Source: Begonia masoniana (taxonomy: Eukaryota > Streptophyta > Magnoliopsida > Cucurbitales > Begoniaceae). From it: a stretch of 64,000 nucleotides of DNA. This document shows positions 54,963 to 64,000 of this stretch, piece after piece (the first letter of the stretch is position 1; each line of letters opens with the position of its first letter). Location of the stretch: contig CM039508.1 of the NCBI GenBank assembly GCA_022432975.1, positions 28,895,008-28,959,007 of the forward strand, given 5' to 3'. Below the pieces are notes generated by a model. The model worked only from the letters and a program-made list of their open reading frames with translations. It was not told where the DNA came from and did not search any database. A program made the position numbers and the translations under genes.

Positions 54963-55756
54963 TGACATGCCTCGGAAGGCCCGTCGCAAGATCACAAACT
55001 CGGGCACAAAATTTATTCACTCAATGTTCTAATGAATTGTCTCTTTTTGCAGGTTTAGATCACATCAGAGACTTCACTTGGGAGCAGACTTTGGAGGATG
55101 TGGAGAAGTCTTGTAACGTCATTCATTGCAGTATGCACACGGAGCATTCTGGCAGCCCTATGGGAATTTGTCTTCCTGGGCCCTTAAACGTGTAATTTTA
55201 ATTTTAAAACTCATTGGCATACATTCACCTTTATTGTATGAATTTTATAATTGCATTTCATGCATTAGTTAGTGTGGTTAGGACTAGATGTATGGTGGTG
55301 GATTTGGGATGAAGAAAATTCAACAATTAAAAGGAAAAGAGACCTCCACAAATCGAGCCCTAAAAAAGACTTGGCCCAAACAAGAGCCCACATCCAAAAG
55401 TATGATTTTGCAGGTACACATGTGGGTGGAGGCATGGATTGATGAGTTGGCACAATCTCCACCTTGGGCTAGGTTTTGGCGCGGCTTCAATTTCAGCCGT
55501 CAGATTTGGGCGCGTGCTGGCGCGTAGAACGGCGCCATGTGGCTCGGGCAGTAGCTCCAGCCAGGCGCGGGCACCGAGAAGCACGAATCCGAGCATTGCG
55601 CGGGTGCCAGCACCTCCCAGCCTTAGATCAGCGCTAGCCAGCGCACCTCCATCGTTGATCCGCGCGCGCCAGCCTCATCAATTTTAGCCATTGATCATTT
55701 CTTTGATCCAATGGTCCTCAATCAATCTTGCCAAACCCTAATCCACCTAGGACTTC

Positions 55757-55763
55757 TATAAAT
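55757..55763 (+). promoter_or_regulatory. TATA box in B5 5' LTR
   Basis: TATAAAT in CTTCTATAAATGCATG, conserved at the same place in the 3' LTR (63015-63021). Confidence 0.68.
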
Positions 55764-56037
55764 GCATGATTTTAGTGATTGTAGACAACTTTTGCCCAAA
55801 TTAATACATTACTATTTCCCTAATATCCAAGGTTGTTTTCCTTAGGATTTTTCCTTGGTTTTCTTGAGTCAAGTGGAGAAGCCCTCCATTGCTAACCTAG
55901 CTTGGGTTGCTATGATAGCTCTTATTGTTTCCCTCGCCTCTCCATTGGGAGTAGGAGTTGAGCACGAAAATCCCGGCCTACGGTTGTCGTTTTTCCTCTG
56001 GGAAAATCGTTCACTCGAGAGCTTAATCCGTAAGATC

Positions 56038-56277
56038 TGTAACACCCCTAATACTGTACCCATTTTTACCCGTATAAATTTTTTCATTTCATTTTACACT
56101 TTGAGCGGAAATTAAATCAGAATTGAAGTCTACATTTTAAACCACTTAAAACAAAACCATTTATAAACTTAAAACTATTTAAAAACAATTAATAAAACCA
56201 TTAAAACATTTATCAATCGGTGAAGGGTAAAATCGGAAAGCAGAGGCGCAGCGATTATGCAGCGATCAGTCGCTGCA
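56038..56277 (-). mobile_element. 240-bp mini solo LTR in B5 5' LTR
   Basis: TGTAACACCCCTAATAC to CAGTCGCTGCA, flanked by exact AGATC duplications (56033-56037 and 56278-56282); absent from the B5 3' LTR, where TAAGATCGCTC is continuous. It resembles the first 250 bp of the element D LTR and stops at a CAGCGATCAGTCGCTG hairpin. It is either an independent short-LTR (TRIM-like) family or a deletion derivative of a D-type LTR. Confidence 0.85.
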
Positions 56278-56664
56278 AGATCGCTCTACGAGTCCACCAT
56301 AGGTATTTCTTTACCTTCTTGCCATCACTTTGCACACAATAATCACCTTTATTTTTGGCTCCACCTTCACACACACCTCACATTTTATTTATTGCATTTT
56401 GTTTGCTTTTCTTCATCTCCATTATCATCTTCACGGATTCCACACACATTTCACACTTTCATCTACTTTTCTTCCCTTGCATTTTTTTCCATTTTGTTTC
56501 CCTAACATTCGGCCCTCACTAGCACACAAATCACTTTCCCCTTAACTTCATTTCTGCAACCATTTTCTTTATATTCTCCTCGAATTTGCACAACACCAAC
56601 CACCCGAGCACTTTGCCTAATATTTGTGGGTTACACGGACCCTTTTCTAAGGGATCCCGTGTCA

Positions 56665-56679
56665 AGTGGTATCAAAGCC
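56665..56679 (+). other. B5 primer binding site
   Basis: AGTGGTATCAAAGCC directly after the LTR; tRNA-Met type. Confidence 0.85.
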
Positions 56680-57675
56680 ACAAGGCTTCCCTTATGCGTT
56701 TTAGTGCCTTGGCAATATTCAAAAATCGACATAAAACCAGGATAGCGGCTCGTTTCATTTCTTGCAATATTTTCACTTCTATTGTTGAACTAACTTTGTG
56801 CTAACTTAACTAATCTATTTTCTACCATTTTTTATTGCCATTTTATTGCTTGAACTATTGTGGATTTATGGTATGCAAAATTGATTAAAAATCAGCCAAG
56901 GTTAGTATTGCATTTTCATTCTCTTTAGTTCTCGGTTTTTCATTTAAGTTTGCTGTTTTTTTTTTTTTTTTTTTTGTCAACATCTTCATCTAAAAACTAA
57001 TCCAAAGTTGCTTAAAATATGAAAGAAATGAAGCATGAAATTCGACCTAATGTTAAATCTACAAAATCAGTTCATTGTTATTAATTTACTTCACGGTTTT
57101 GCTTAATTTTTACTTCACGGTTTTGGTGTATTTTGGCTTGAGTTATTTAGCTTCTCTTGTTATCAGTTGAGCCTTGTTTTAGCACTTAGATATTTTCCAT
57201 TCACTATATTAATTTTCTAAAAATTTTGGTGCTTAAAATCGGCTTAGAGCTATTATTATCAAAATCGGATTAAAAGTGAGTTAAACATTACATAGAAAAT
57301 TCTGCTATGTTTGAATTGAACTTTCAGCATGTTATCTTGATTTAATTGGTGTTCTAAATTTTAATACTTACTGTTTTTAGAGTTAATTAGTTTTATTTAA
57401 CATTACACTAAGTGATCTTAGATAAAAGTTGATAACTTGGTTAAAATTTTATTGAAAATTGTGGTGATTAGTAATTGTTAAAAAAAAAATTCATTTCTTT
57501 AGTTAAATTGTTAAGTTGTTTAACTATTTTAGCATGATCCCCATCTTCCTTTTGTCTTAGCTAAAATTAATCCTTAATGCCTAAAATTACCTAAGACATT
57601 AAGAAGATAAACATTGCACTAATTTAGGAAAAATTGACTTAGACAAGAATTTGAATTTAATTAAAACACTTAACT
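56680..57675 (+). other. B5 leader
   Basis: About 1 kb of AT-rich, T-rich sequence (T-run near 56960) before the gag ATG; no supported open frame. Confidence 0.7.
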
Positions 57676-58998
57676 ATGACTAATCGAAGTGGATTTAATC
57701 GTGAGCCACCGCACCTTAAATCAAATCGGGCGAGGGTTACTCCCCCACGCAAAAACACATGACACGGAGGTGAAACTAGTGCACAAGGAGGCATGCAAGG
57801 AAAAATCGATGCCTTAACAAGCCTAGTTAATAACCTTGCGCAACAAGTCAAAGCACTTGTCACAAATCCTCCCCGTAGAGACCCCCATGAACGGGTTCCT
57901 TCTCAAGAGACCTCTTCTAGGATTATTCCCAAGCGCCCTAGGCGTAGAGCACCTTTTCAACCACCCGTAGAGGAAGAGGAATGGGTTGAACCCCAAAGAA
58001 GGAGGCCACGTTATGTTAACTCGGAGGATGAGAATTGGATGGAAGATGATGAAGAGTACCGACCAAATCGTCGTAGGGACAACGACGACCTCCGTAATGT
58101 TAAGATGTCCATTCCCCCTTTCAATAGAACATGTGACGGACACACATATCTTGATTGGATTGATAAGGTAGAGAGAGTTTTCGAGTGCCATGATTACTCC
58201 GATCGAGTTAAGATCCAATTATCCTCTGTTGAACTAACAGGCCGGCATTATGGTGGTCCAACCTTAAAAACCAAAGAATGCGAGCATTAAGATACCCTGT
58301 CTCAACCTGGAATTCCATGAAAGACATAATGCATAAGAGGTTCGTTCCCCGACATTACAAACACGAACTCTTCTATCAACTTCACAACCTTAAGCAAAAT
58401 TCTCTCTCGGTTGATGAGTACCTCACAGAATTTGAGACTTTCAATATGCATTGCGCTATTGATGAGCCTGAAAAACAACTCATCTCAAGGTTCATCCGAG
58501 GTTTAAATCGTGATATTGGCGACACAGTTGAAATTCAACAATTGGAGGCCATGGCCATAGTCATACAACTTGCGCTCACGGTGGAAAGACAATTCAACCG
58601 AAAGCGCAAGACCAACTTTCCGACTAATTTCCACCTAGGCACCTAGATCAAGCAAACCCAAACCTCTATGGAAGAACGAAGAGAAAAAGCCATTTAACCG
58701 TAATTGGCCACCCAAAACACCCTTCAACTAAAACAAACCCCATTCGACGGATAAAAATCAAGCGAACACGCCTAAAGGTCAAAGAGCTTGTGATGTCCAA
58801 TGCTACAAGTGTTTAGGCAAGGGACATTACACAAATGAATGTTCTAACCGTCGAGTGAGAGTTATTAAAGATTCGACCGGAGAATGGGAGAGTGAAAACG
58901 ATGAGGGTCAATACCTTGAAAAATAAGAAGAAGAAGAGGTAGAGGACGAGAGTGAGCACGAGTCGGATGAATGTGCTGCTCAAGATGGAACACTTTTA
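57676..58998 (+). pseudogene. B5 Gag, broken
   Basis: ATG at 57676 (MTNRSGFN), matching the B1 and B4 starts. A TGA near 57760 ends the first 28 codons. The frame at 57793-58290 carries VDKVERVFECHDYSD and EEEEWVEPQRRRP; a small deletion near 58245 (GRHYGGPT instead of HATLWWSNL) destroys the capsid WW pair and shifts the frame to 58278-58646 (WNSMKDIMHKRFVP, VDEYLTEFETFNMHCAID). The CCHC knuckle CYKCLGKGHYTNEC lies near 58803-58845. Confidence 0.85.
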
Positions 58999-59634
58999 AT
59001 GGTCATTCGTAGGACCCTTGTTTCTAAGAACATAAAAGAAGACTGCCAACGGGAAAATATTTTGCAAAGTAGATGTGCAGTCAGGGATAAAGTTTGTTCC
59101 ATGATTATTGATAGTGGAAGTTGCGTCAACGTGGCTTCCCAAGATATGGTGAAAAAGCTTGGATTGGAGACGACTAGCCACCCTAAGCCATATAAGTTGA
59201 GATGGTTGGACGATTGGGATGACATCAAGGTGACGAAGCAAGTAACTGTCAATTTCATTATTGGCAAGTATAAGGACGCGGTTCTTTGCAATGTCGTACC
59301 TATGAATGTGAGTCATCTTTTGCTTGGTAGACCATCGCTTTATGACCGTAGGGTGCAACATGACGGATTCCTCAACAATTACAGTTTGAAATTTGGTGGT
59401 AGAAATATCAAATTACTTCCCATGACCCCTGAGCAAATTACCCTTGACGATGCAGTTAGGAAGGAAGAAAAGATTAAGGAAAATCTTTTCTTGACCAAAA
59501 AGGGATTAAGAGCTGCAGTGACGAAAGGAAAGGCTATGATTCTAGTTTTATTTAGGGACCGTATTATGGAACTTGGAGATATACCATTACCGATCCAAAA
59601 CCTACTTAAGACTTATCAAGATATTTTTTCTTAA
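58999..59634 (+). pseudogene. B5 aspartic protease domain (open segment)
   Basis: 211 codons open. CQRENILQSRCAVRDKVC, then the active site IDSGSCVNVAS with Asp-Ser-Gly, HPKPYKLRWLDDWDD, NVVPMNVSHLLLGRP and the connector DRIMELGDIPLP, ending LLKTYQDIFS with a TAA just before the RT linker. The motif set is intact, but upstream and downstream are broken. The apparent Met is internal. Confidence 0.82.
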
Positions 59635-60300
59635 AAACTACCACCCGGATTACCACCGATTAGAGGAATAGAACATCAAATTGACCTCCAACCTGGAGCT
59701 ATGTTACCAAATGGACCGGCCTATAGGATGAGGCCTGAAGAAGTAAAAGAATTGGAAGATCAAGTCCAAGAGTTATTGGGTAGAGGGTACGAAAGAGAAT
59801 CGGATGAGCCCATGCGCTGTACCTACCTTATTGGTACCTAAAAAGGATGGCTCCATGTGAATGTGTGTTGTTTGTCGAGCTATCAACCAAATTACCATTA
59901 CGTATAGGTATCCTATCCCTAGACTCGAAGATATGCTGGACTAATTGAGCGGAGCATCAATTTTCTCTAAAGTAGACTTGAAAAGCGGATATCACCAAAT
60001 ACGGATGAAAGAAGGTGATGAATGGAAAACTGCTTTTAAAACAAAATACGAATTGTTTGAGTTGATGGTTATGCCATACGATCTTACCAATGCCCCAATC
60101 ACCTTCATGAGGTTAATGCACCATGTTCTTAAGGATCTCCTTGGAAAGTTTTTTGTCGTATACTTTGATGACATCTTGATGTATAGCCTCGACTTTCCAC
60201 AACATGTCAACCATCTCGGGATACTTTTTCAAACTCTCCGTCGAGCTAAATTGTTTGGGAATTTGGGTTAATGCTCTTTTGGATAAGAAAAGGTTTACTT
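59635..60300 (+). pseudogene. B5 reverse transcriptase, broken
   Basis: The linker [20 protein letters not shown] is followed by a frameshift near 59795, a TGA near 59859 (in KDGSM.M) and a TAA near 59943. The open part 59945-60271 has [14 protein letters not shown] and [11 protein letters not shown] (catalytic YFDD). Compared with B4's open [12 protein letters not shown] has changed to YDLTNAPITF. Confidence 0.85.
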
Positions 60301-60900
60301 TTTGGGCTTCATAATTTCTAAGGATGGCTTGGAAGCGGATGAAGATAAGGTTAATGCCATCAAGGAGTGGCCCACTCCTAATAGTATCACTGAAGTCCGT
60401 AGTTTTCACGGGTTAGCCTCTTTTTATAGGAGGTTCATTAGAGACTTCAGTTCATTAGTCGCTCCTATTACGGATCTTACCAAGAAAGGAGTAGACTTTA
60501 AGTGGACACGGGCATGCCAAAGTAGCTTTGATTTAATATAACAAAAACTTTGTCAATCACCAGTTTTGGCACTTCCCGATTTCAATAAGATTTTTGAAAT
60601 CAAGAGTGATGCCTCCGGTATTGGTATTGGCGCTGTATTGATGCAAGATGGCAAACCTCTCGCTTATTTTAGTGAAAAATTGAAAGGAGCTACTTTGAAC
60701 TATTTAACTTACGACAAGGAATTCTATGCTGTGATTAGAGCTATAGAACATTGCAACACTACCTTCTTTCAAAAGAGTTTGTGATTCATTCCGACCATCA
60801 ATCCCTTAAGCATATTAAGGGTCAACACAAACTCAACAAGCGACACGCAAAGTGGGTGGAATTCTTGGAAAGATTCCCGTATATTTAAAATATTTGAAAG
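60301..60900 (+). pseudogene. B5 RT thumb/connection and RNase H, broken
   Basis: 60302-60541 has [19 protein letters not shown], ending at a TAA. 60566-60784 has the RNase H start [20 protein letters not shown] and [21 protein letters not shown] single-base change near 60780 shifts the frame to [18 protein letters not shown] and on to PDALSRR near 60925. Confidence 0.82.
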
Positions 60901-62246
60901 GGTCTGATAATACCGTTCCCGATGCTCTATCTCGAAGACGTATCCTCTTAACGGAATTAGGAATTAGGTTTTTCGGATTTGAATGGATCAAGACTTTATA
61001 TCAATTCGATAAAGATTTTGGGATGCCTTATCAAGACTGTCAAAATAAGGCTGAAGGAGGATATAGTCTTCTAGATGGATTTTTACTTAAGAATGGAAAA
61101 TTGTGTATTCCTGATTGCAGTTTAAGACAATGTCTTCTTAAAGAAACTCATGGAGGAGGATTGTCTGGACATTTTGGAGAGAAGAAAACCCTTGAACTGT
61201 TAAAGGAGAGATTTTATTGGCCTCACATGATGAAAGACGTACACCACTATGTTGAGAGGTGTATTGTTTGTAAAAGGGCCAAAAGCAAAGTTCTACCCCA
61301 AGGACTTTACATGCCTTTACCTATTCCTATGCACCCTTGGGTAGAAATCAGTATGGACTTTATTTTTGGGTTAACACGGATGGGACGCAATAAGGATTCC
61401 ATTTTAGTGGTAGTTGATAGATTTTCCAAAATGGCGCATTTCATCGCCTGCAATAAGACCGAGGACTCTGTTATTATAGTTGACCTATTCTTCAAGGAAA
61501 TAGTTCGAATCCATGGAGTTCCTCAATCCATCATGTCCGATCGCGATACCAAGTTCTTGAGCACTTTTTGGAAAACCCTATGGAAGAAATTGGGGACTAC
61601 GCTTTGTTTTAGTACATCTTTTCATCCCTAAATGGACGGCCAAACGAAAGTGGTCAATAGGACCTTAGGAACCCTTCTCCAAAGTGTCATAGGTAAAACT
61701 CTAACCAATTGGGACATAGTACTACCCCAAGTTGAATTCGGTTACAACCGAAGCCTTCATTCCACCACCCAGCAAACGCCTTTTGATGTAGTCTATGGAT
61801 TTAATCCAAACACACCCCTGACACTTATTCCTATTCCAACTCAGGACCTAGTAAACCCTTCGGGAGCTAATAAAGCAGAGCAAATGACAAAAGTTGTATG
61901 AGAAAGTTTTCCAAACAATTGAAAAAAATAACACCAATTATGCTAAGCATGCGAATAAGGGACGAAAAGAGGTAGTTTTTAATGTTGGAGATTTGGTGTG
62001 GCTACACCTTAGGAAGGATCGATTTCCTGCCAAAAGGTGCTCTAAACTATTTCCTAGAGCTGAAAGCCCCTTTAAAATTTTGGAACACATAAATAACAAC
62101 GCTTACAAATTGGAGTTACCCGACGAATATGGAGTGTCATCTACCTTCAATATGCAAGATTTATCCCCTTACATTGGAGAATTGGGGTATGAAGAGGAGG
62201 CTGAGCTAACGGATTTGAGGTCAAATCCTCAGCCACTCGGAATGGA
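60852..62246 (+). pseudogene. B5 integrase, catalytic glutamate lost
   Basis: H2C2 zinc finger (THGGGLSGHFG, RCIVCKRAK), MDFIFGLTR, DRFSKMAHFIACNK and SDRDTKFLSTFWKTLW are present. A TAA at 61629 replaces Gln in HPQ.DGQ, and the catalytic Glu of GQTE reads Lys (DGQTKVVNRTL), one G to A change, so the enzyme would be inactive even without the stop. The C-terminal part, after a frameshift near 61895, has GDLVWLHLRKDRFP and FKILEHINNNAYKLELP. No chromodomain of the Tekay type is seen. Confidence 0.87.
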
Positions 62247-62478
62247 TGACATGCCTCGGAGGCCCGTCACAAGATCACAAACCCGAGGACAAAATTTATT
62301 CACTCAATGTTCTAATGATCTGTCTCTTTTTGCAGGTTTAGATCACATCATGAACTTCACTTTGGAGCCGAATTTGGAGGATGTGGAGAAGCCTTGTCAC
62401 GTCATTCATTGGAGCATGCACACGGAGCATTCTGGCAGCCTTATGGGAATTTGTCTTCCCGGGCCCTTAAACGTGTAA
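61894..62478 (+). CDS. B5 polyprotein C-terminus extending into the 3' LTR
   Basis: 194 codons open. The first part is the integrase tail (VWLHLRKDRFPAKR, STFNMQDLSPY). It then reads DLRSNPQPLGMDDMPRRP across the LTR start at 62247 and ends at 62476-62478 after GICLPGPLNV. About 77 residues are thus encoded by the LTR. In CRM-type chromoviruses a polyprotein end inside the 3' LTR is known; the peptide here is not one I can match to a named domain. Confidence 0.65.
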   Translation: MYEKVFQTIEKNNTNYAKHANKGRKEVVFNVGDLVWLHLRKDRFPAKRCSKLFPRAESPFKILEHINNNAYKLELPDEYGVSSTFNMQDLSPYIGELGYEEEAELTDLRSNPQPLGMDDMPRRPVTRSQTRGQNLFTQCSNDLSLFAGLDHIMNFTLEPNLEDVEKPCHVIHWSMHTEHSGSLMGICLPGPLNV

Positions 62479-63677
62479 TTTTAATTTTAAAACTCATTGG
62501 CATACATTCGCCTTTATTGTATGGATTTTATAATTGCATTTCATGCATTAAATTGTGTGGTTAGGACTAGATGTATGGTGGTGGATTTGGGTTGAAGAAA
62601 ATTCAATAAATCAAAGGAAAAGAGACCTCCACAAATTGAGCCCAAAGAAAGACTTGGCCAGAAGAAGAGCTCACATCCAAAGGTATGATTTTGCAGGTAC
62701 ACATGTGGGTAAAGGCATGGATTGATGAGTTGGCACAATCTCCACCTTGGGCTAGGTTTTGGCGCGGCTTCAATTTCAGGCGTCGGATTTGGGCGTGCTT
62801 TGGCGCACAGAATGGCGCCCTATGGCGCAGGCAGCGAGAAGCACCAATTCAAGCATTGCGCGCGCGCCAGCACCTCCTTGCCTTCGATTAGCGCGTGCCA
62901 TCGTGCCTCCATCGTTGATCCGCATGCCAGCCTCCTCAATCTTAGCCATTGATCATTTCTTTGATCCAATGGTCCTCAATCAATCTTGCCAAACCCTAAT
63001 CCACCTAGGACTTCTATAAATGCATGGTATTAGTGATTGTAAACAACTTTTGCCCAAATCAATACACTACTATTTCTCTAATATCCAAGGTTGTTTTGCT
63101 TAGGATTTTTCCTTGGTTTTCTTGAGCCAAGTGGAGAAGCCCTCCATTGGTAACCTAGCTTGGGTTGCTAGGATAGCTCTTATTGTTTCCCTCGCCTCTC
63201 CATTGGGAGTAGGAGTTGAGCACGAAAATCCCGAGCTACGGTGGTCATTTTTTCTCCGGGAAAATCGTTCACTCGGGAGCTTAACCCATAAGATCGCTCT
63301 ACGAGTCCGCCAAAGGTATTTCTTTACTTTCTTGCCATCACTTTGCACACAATAATCACCTTTATTTTCGGCTCCACCTTCACACACACCTCACATTTTA
63401 TTTCTTGCATTTTCTTTGCTTTTCTTCATCTCCATTATCATCTTCACGGATTCCACACACATTTCACACTTTCATCTACTTTTCTTCCCTTGCATTTTCT
63501 TCCATTTTGTTTCCCTGACATTCGGCCCTCACTAGCACACAAATCACTTTCCTCTTAACTTCATTTCCGCAACCATTTTCTTTATATTCTCCTCAGATTT
63601 GCACAACATCAACCACCCGAGCACTTTGCCTAATAATTGTGGGTTACACGGACCCTTTTCTAAGGGATCCCATGTTA
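62247..63677 (+). repeat. B5 3' LTR (1431 bp)
   Basis: TGACATGCCTCGGAGG to GATCCCATGTTA (mutated from CCGTGTCA). Collinear with the 5' LTR outside the 240-bp insertion, with visible substitutions and small indels. Confidence 0.92.
63015..63021 (+). promoter_or_regulatory. TATA box in B5 3' LTR
   Basis: TATAAAT in CTTCTATAAATGCATGG. Confidence 0.55.
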
Positions 63678-63955
63678 GGTGCTCTACGCCTAGGGCGTTC
63701 GGGAATGATCCTAGAGGAGGTCTCTTGAGTAGGAACTCGTTCATGGAATTCTCTACGGGGAGGATGGTTCATTAGTATTTGGACTTGTTTGGCAAGGTTG
63801 TTAACTACGCTCGCCAAGACATCGATTTATCTTTGTATGCCTCCTTGTAAGCTAGTTTCACCTTCGTGACGAGTGTGTTTGGGTGGGGGAGTATCCCTAG
63901 CTCGATTCGGTTCTTGGTGTTGTGGAGCACGTGTGAAACCACTTCTATTTGTCAT
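63678..63955 (-). pseudogene. B4 Gag N-terminus
   Basis: The ATG on the minus strand lies at 63955 (start MTNRSGF, as in B5). It continues left to B5's GGTGC duplication and resumes at 54962. This part agrees with B5's Gag, including the PRRRAP-like end encoded by CCTAGGCGTAGAGCACC. Confidence 0.8.
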
Positions 63956-64000
63956 AGTTAAGTGTTTTAATTAAATTCAAATTCTTGTCTAGGTTTAATT
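63956..64000 (-). other. B4 leader, cut by window edge
   Basis: AGTTAAGTGTTTTAATTAAA matches the sequence just before the B5 gag start (reverse complement). B4's primer site and 5' LTR should follow outside the window. Confidence 0.65.

Larger units (their letters stand above)
54963..56664 (+). repeat. B5 5' LTR (1702 bp including a 240-bp insertion)
   Basis: TGACATGCCTCGG to GATCCCGTGTCA. TTTTTGCAGGTTTAG near 55050 and TTTTGCAGGTAC near 55410 are family landmarks; TATAAAT at 55757-55763; CT-rich U5. The ORFs in this segment are incidental. Confidence 0.92.
54963..63677 (+). mobile_element. B5: complete B-family (CRM/Galadriel-like) LTR retrotransposon
   Basis: LTRs 54963-56664 and 62247-63677; exact 5-bp duplication GGTGC on both sides, within B4's gag. 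The 5' LTR is 240 bp longer only because of the mini LTR at 56038. The internal part has primer site, leader, Gag, protease, RT, RNase H and integrase on the plus strand, all with disabling changes. The polyprotein frame continues into the 3' LTR, as described for CRM elements. Confidence 0.94.
46609..64000 (-). mobile_element. B4: B-family element (minus) with two large insertions, continues beyond window
   Basis: Pieces in plus coordinates: 3' LTR part 46609-47521, RT 47568-48417, [composite insertion 48418-53215], protease and Gag 53216-54962, [B5 54963-63677], Gag N-terminus 63678-63955 and the leader to the edge. RNase H, integrase and the U3 half of the 3' LTR are deleted (junction between 47521 and 47568). 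The split Gag rejoins cleanly through B5's GGTGC duplication. Confidence 0.88.

Overview
This window looks like repeat-rich, intergenic, probably heterochromatic DNA from a flowering plant. I see no host protein-coding gene. The organism call rests on nested Ty3/gypsy chromovirus-type LTR retrotransposons with tRNA-Met-type primer sites (TGGTATCA), a tandem array whose 118-bp core is recognisable plant 5S rRNA sequence, and a Cassandra-like LTR that also carries a 5S domain. The species cannot be named from sequence alone.

Layout. (i) 1-6815: a minus-strand Tekay-type element (A1) cut by the window edge, inserted next to the 3' end of a plus-strand element of a second family (B2, 6816-8383). 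(ii) 8384-9408: AT-rich DNA with nothing recognisable. (iii) 9409-11005: truncated B-family copy (B3, minus). (iv) 11006-25989 and 40133-40314: a 5S rDNA-like tandem array on the minus strand with a 537-bp period, interrupted by B1 (13092-19640), by a 14-kb Tekay element A2 (25990-40132, itself holding a solo LTR at 29777-32512) and by element C (from 40315). (v) 40315-46608: a gag-only element C (plus) whose 3' LTR is broken by B4 (minus, 46609 to beyond the window). B4 in turn holds a composite insertion (48418-53215, TSD TAGCT) and a complete B5 element (54963-63677, TSD GGTGC). B5's 5' LTR holds a 240-bp mini LTR (56038-56277, TSD AGATC).

Element families. A and D are Tekay-like: two-part Gag with CCHC knuckles, DSG/DTG protease, FIDD reverse transcriptase, RNase H, H2C2 integrase, GPY/F module and C-terminal chromodomain, with LTRs of 2.3-3.4 kb. 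B is CRM/Galadriel-like (YFDD reverse transcriptase), and its polyprotein frame runs on into the 3' LTR. B1, B2 and C look non-autonomous. B1 has Gag and protease but an unrecognised in-frame region in place of RT, RNase H and integrase. Most autonomous copies are broken, largely by stop codons where relatives have Gln, Arg or Trp, which fits C-to-T decay of methylated DNA. Only the truncated D integrase (51497-52626) and the B4 reverse transcriptase remain open.

Most notable: the 5S-like array and its shared derived changes with the Cassandra-like LTR; the Gag-protease-X non-autonomous family; the 60-bp arrays inside A2's LTRs; the composite insertion ending in a 459-bp palindrome; and CGATCG-rich hairpin clusters at a similar position in unrelated LTRs.
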